Source: JBCDBY01 sp039182715 (GTDB lineage Bacteria; Planctomycetota; PLA2). Taken from it: a DNA stretch of 7,924 nucleotides. Positions 5,251-7,924 of the stretch are shown one piece after another. Where the stretch lies: the NCBI GenBank assembly GCA_039182715.1, contig JBCDBY010000218.1, positions 1 through 7,924 on the forward strand, written 5' to 3'. The position numbers and the translations under genes were made by a program. The notes under the pieces are model-generated. The model worked only from the letters and a program-made list of their open reading frames with translations, was not told the origin of the DNA and made no database searches. How positions within the stretch are numbered: position 1 is the stretch's first letter; the number at the start of each line of letters is the position of its first letter.

Positions 5251-7924
5251 TCCGCTTCGTGTTTCCCGAGGCGTTCCTGCTCGGCGCCGTGATCCTGCTG
5301 CTGCTGCGTCGGCGGTTCCTGGTGCGCAACCGCACCGCGCTCGTGCTGCGCGTGCTGGCGCTGCTCTTCGCGCTGGCGGTGCTCGCGCGCCCCTACCGGC
5401 CCGGCAGCGCGGAGGGGCGCGACCTCATCTTCGTGGTCGATCGATCCCGGTCGATGCCGACCGACGCGAAGGCGCGCGCGGAGGAGCTGTTCCAGCAGGC
5501 GGTCGAGGAGCGACAACGCGGCGATCGCATCGGGGTCGTGACCTTCGGGCGCGACGTCGTCATCGAGTCGCCGCCGACCGGGGACTACCGGCCGCGACCG
5601 GCGGAGAAGCTCGTCGACGCGGAAGGCACCGCCATCGGGCGCGCGCTCGAGACGGCGCTCGCGCTCGTCCCGCCCGGCCGGCCCGCCTCGATCGTGCTGC
5701 TCTCGGACGGCGAAAACACCGGCCCCGACGCCGCACCCGCGGCGCGCGACGCGCTGCGACGCGGCGTGCGCATCGACGCCTATCCGATGCGGCGCGGCAG
5801 TGGCGTGGATCTCGCGGTCGATGAGTTGGCGCTTCCGTACGAAGTGCGCGCGCGCGAGCCCTTCCGCTTCTCCGCATGGGTGCGCGCGGAGCAGGCGGGC
5901 ACCTTCCCGGTTCGGCTCTATCGCGACGGCGAGCTGCTGGCCGAGGGAAGCCGCACGCTGCGGCGCGGCCTGAATCGCATCGTCTTCCGCGACGTGCTCA
6001 CCCGCCCCGGCGTGCACCGCTACGAGGTCGAGGTCCGCGCCGATGGCGACCGCGTATCGGAGAACAACCGGGCGCGCGCCGTCGTGCGCGTCGCGGGTCC
6101 CTTCCGCATTCTGTGCGTGACGCCGGGCGGACGGCAGGACCGGCTCACGCGCTCGCTGACCGCGGCGGGGCTCGCGGTGGTCGTCACCTCGCCGCAGAAC
6201 GCGCCGCTCGACCTCGATGCGCTCGACGGGTTCCGCGCCGTGGTGCTGGAGAACGTCGCCGCGAACGATCTGCCGGGCGGCGCGCTGCAGGCTCTCGGCG
6301 CCTATGTGCGCGATCTCGGCGGCGGCCTGCTCATGACGGGCGGCAGGGCGTCGTACGGACTGGGCGGCTACCACCGCACCGCCGTCGAGGAGGTGCTGCC
6401 GGTCTCGATGGAGATCCGCCAGGAGCAGCGCAAGTTCATGCTCGCCATGGCGATCGTGCTCGACCGCTCCGGCTCGATGGGCATGAACGTCGGCGGCCGC
6501 ACGAAGATGGACCTCGCCAACCTCGGCACCTGCGCGGCCATCGACCTGCTCGGCCCGCGCGACGAGGTGGCGGTCATTGCGGTCGACTCCTCGCCGCACA
6601 CGATCGTGCCGATGGGCCCGGCCGCGAACCGCGGAGCGATCCAGAGCCAGGTGCGGCGCATCGAGGCGGGCGGCGGCGGCATCTTCACCTACACCGCGCT
6701 CCAGGCGGCCGCGCGCGAGCTGTCGAAGTCGAAGATCGGGAACCGTCACATCGTGCTCTTCGCCGACGCCAGCGACGCGGAGGAGCCGGGCGAGTACAGG
6801 ACCTTCGTGCCGGACCTGGTGCGGGCAGGCGTGACCGTGTCGGTCATCGGCCTGGGACGCGCGACGGATCCCGACGGCGCGTTCCTCAAGGACGTCGCGA
6901 AACTCGGAAATGGGCGCGCCTTCTTCGTGCAGGACGCCACGCAGCTCCCGCGCGTCTTCGCGCAGGAGACCATCCAGGTCGCGCGTTCGTCGCTCGTCGA
7001 AGAGCCGACCTCGCTCAAACTGCGGCCGGAGCTGCTGTCGGTCGGCGAGCTGCTCGGGGGCGAGCTTCCCACGGCGGCCGGCTATTCGATCGCCTACATC
7101 AAGCGCGACGCGCAGATCGGCGCGCTGACGCTGGACGAGCAGTCGGCGCCCTTCGTCGCCTTCTGGCAGCACGGTCTCGGCCGATCGGTCGCGTTCCTCG
7201 GCGAGGCCGACGGACGGCTCAGCGGCGGGTTCGCCTCGTGGGAGGGGTATGGCTCCTTCTTCGCGACGGTCGTGCGCTGGGTCGCGGGCAACGAGGCGAG
7301 CGGCGACGTGTTCGCGGAGCTGCGGCGCGAGGGGCACGAAGCGGTGCTGAGCGTCGAGGTCGAGCGCGGCGACGAGGCGAAGCTGGAGCAGCTGCGCGCG
7401 CAGGTGACCGGCCCGCGCGGCAAGCAGGTGGCGGTGCTGTTGCGCCGCGTCGGCGAGCAGCGGCTCGAGGCGCGCATTCCGCTCGCGAGTGACGGCGTCT
7501 ATCGCGCCGCGGTGCAGGTGGGCGACGATGCGTTCCTGCGGGTGCCGCCCATCACGCTGCCCTACTCGCCCGAGTTCGAGCCGCGCCGCGATCCCCAGGC
7601 GGGCGAGCGCGACATGGCGCGGCTGGTGCGCATCGCCGAAGGTCGCATGGAGCCGACGCGCGAGCAGCTCTTCGCCGGTTCACGCACCGGTCGCGGCGGC
7701 ACGGACCTTTCGACGTGGGCGGCGATCGTCGCGCTGCTCTGCTTCCTCGCCGAGATCGCCACGCGACGGCTGGGATGGCGCCTGCCGCGGTGGAAACTCC
7801 CCGCCGGCGTGTCACTGCCGCGGCCCCGGCGGCGCGCGAAGCCGACGAAAGCGGCGCCCCCTTCGGACACGGATTCGGTCCCGGGACCGGAACCGGAAAA
7901 AGAAAAGCCGGCCCCCCCGCCCAC
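5247..7924 (+). CDS. Large membrane protein with two vWA domains and a GATase-like domain (3' end outside window)
   Basis: I read this frame codon by codon from GTG 5247 to the window edge and found no stop: at least 892 residues. Two membrane segments lie at about 8-20 and 31-47. The first vWA domain (about 58-185) has a full metal site: DRSRS (Asp65, Ser67, Ser69), Thr128 and LLSDGEN (Asp154). A beta-sandwich (about 188-285) leads to a GATase-like half, ILCVTPGG (288-295) to GGGLLMTGG (358-366) and EEVLPV. The second vWA domain (about 399-575) also has a full metal site: DRSGS (Asp406, Ser408, Ser410), Thr481/Thr483 and Asp507. A GLGRSVAF (643-650) and RW (677-678) block follows, typical of the end of GATase-like folds in such proteins. 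I see no GATase catalytic Cys motif. A beta-rich part, a third membrane segment (about 822-840) and a Pro/Lys-rich tail complete the visible protein. It starts at GTGA, overlapping the previous stop. Function is probably partner or metal-dependent protein binding at the inner membrane. Confidence 0.92.
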   Translation, partial: MIRFVFPEAFLLGAVILLLLRRRFLVRNRTALVLRVLALLFALAVLARPYRPGSAEGRDLIFVVDRSRSMPTDAKARAEELFQQAVEERQRGDRIGVVTFGRDVVIESPPTGDYRPRPAEKLVDAEGTAIGRALETALALVPPGRPASIVLLSDGENTGPDAAPAARDALRRGVRIDAYPMRRGSGVDLAVDELALPYEVRAREPFRFSAWVRAEQAGTFPVRLYRDGELLAEGSRTLRRGLNRIVFRDVLTRPGVHRYEVEVRADGDRVSENNRARAVVRVAGPFRILCVTPGGRQDRLTRSLTAAGLAVVVTSPQNAPLDLDALDGFRAVVLENVAANDLPGGALQALGAYVRDLGGGLLMTGGRASYGLGGYHRTAVEEVLPVSMEIRQEQRKFMLAMAIVLDRSGSMGMNVGGRTKMDLANLGTCAAIDLLGPRDEVAVIAVDSSPHTIVPMGPAANRGAIQSQVRRIEAGGGGIFTYTALQAAARELSKSKIGNRHIVLFADASDAEEPGEYRTFVPDLVRAGVTVSVIGLGRATDPDGAFLKDVAKLGNGRAFFVQDATQLPRVFAQETIQVARSSLVEEPTSLKLRPELLSVGELLGGELPTAAGYSIAYIKRDAQIGALTLDEQSAPFVAFWQHGLGRSVAFLGEADGRLSGGFASWEGYGSFFATVVRWVAGNEASGDVFAELRREGHEAVLSVEVERGDEAKLEQLRAQVTGPRGKQVAVLLRRVGEQRLEARIPLASDGVYRAAVQVGDDAFLRVPPITLPYSPEFEPRRDPQAGERDMARLVRIAEGRMEPTREQLFAGSRTGRGGTDLSTWAAIVALLCFLAEIATRRLGWRLPRWKLPAGVSLPRPRRRAKPTKAAPPSDTDSVPGPEPEKEKPAPPP

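Noticed and set aside
6105..6400. An active glutamine amidotransferase domain
   Set aside because: Only the fold-type motifs are present; I see no nucleophile Cys in a GxCxG context and no His-Glu pair, so catalysis is not supported.
5004..7337. Long reverse-strand open frame of 777 codons
   Set aside because: It lies wholly antisense to the vWA genes. Its translation is an Arg/His/Glu/Ala-rich run without domains, as expected opposite GC-rich codons.
5876..7492. Forward open frame of 538 codons inside the double-vWA gene
   Set aside because: Its translation is Arg/Gly/Ala-rich with no domains, while the overlapping frame from 5247 carries two intact vWA metal sites.
1..7924. tRNA/rRNA genes, CRISPR repeats, insertion sequences, attachment sites, terminators or internal promoters
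   Set aside because: None seen. Coding sequence covers every base, and GC-rich stem-like stretches are common by chance in this composition, so I did not call any as a terminator.

Overview
This window is strongly GC-rich, with codon third positions almost all G or C. It is packed on the + strand with one unbroken run of six genes whose ends all overlap: there is not a single intergenic base. The outer two genes are cut by the window edges. No RNA gene, insertion sequence, CRISPR array, promoter or terminator is visible, so the transcript starts upstream and continues downstream. The gene combination (ABC-2 exporter, DUF58 protein, BatA-like membrane protein and a large membrane protein with two von Willebrand A domains) is familiar from chromosomes of the Planctomycetes/Verrucomicrobia/Lentisphaerae/Kiritimatiellae group and other environmental Gram-negative bacteria. 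That placement is an inference from architecture and base composition, not proof.

Layout: (1) 1-363, the C-terminal end of an unrecognised protein. (2) 356-1294, the ATPase subunit of an ABC-2 type transporter, starting at TTG behind a very strong ribosome binding site. (3) 1291-2748, its polytopic permease. (4) 2738-3541, a short soluble DUF58 protein. (5) 3541-5250, a BatA-type membrane protein with an N-terminal aerotolerance-type membrane anchor and a vWA-like domain. (6) 5247 to beyond 7924, a membrane protein of at least 892 residues with two vWA domains and a glutamine-amidotransferase-like fold that seems to be split by the second vWA domain. Gene 6 has no stop codon inside the window, so a gene caller that needs a closed frame would miss it and could replace it with antisense shadow frames.

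How they may work together: genes 2 and 3 should form an ATP-driven membrane transporter of unknown substrate. Genes 4-6 resemble the DUF58/BatA/vWA part of MoxR-type operons, where a MoxR AAA+ ATPase usually works with vWA proteins as a metal-dependent chaperone or assembly system at the cell envelope. No MoxR gene lies in the window, either between the transporter and DUF58 or elsewhere. Tight overlaps (8, 4, 11, 1 and 4 bases) suggest translational coupling and near-stoichiometric production. The substrate and the physiological role cannot be read from the sequence.
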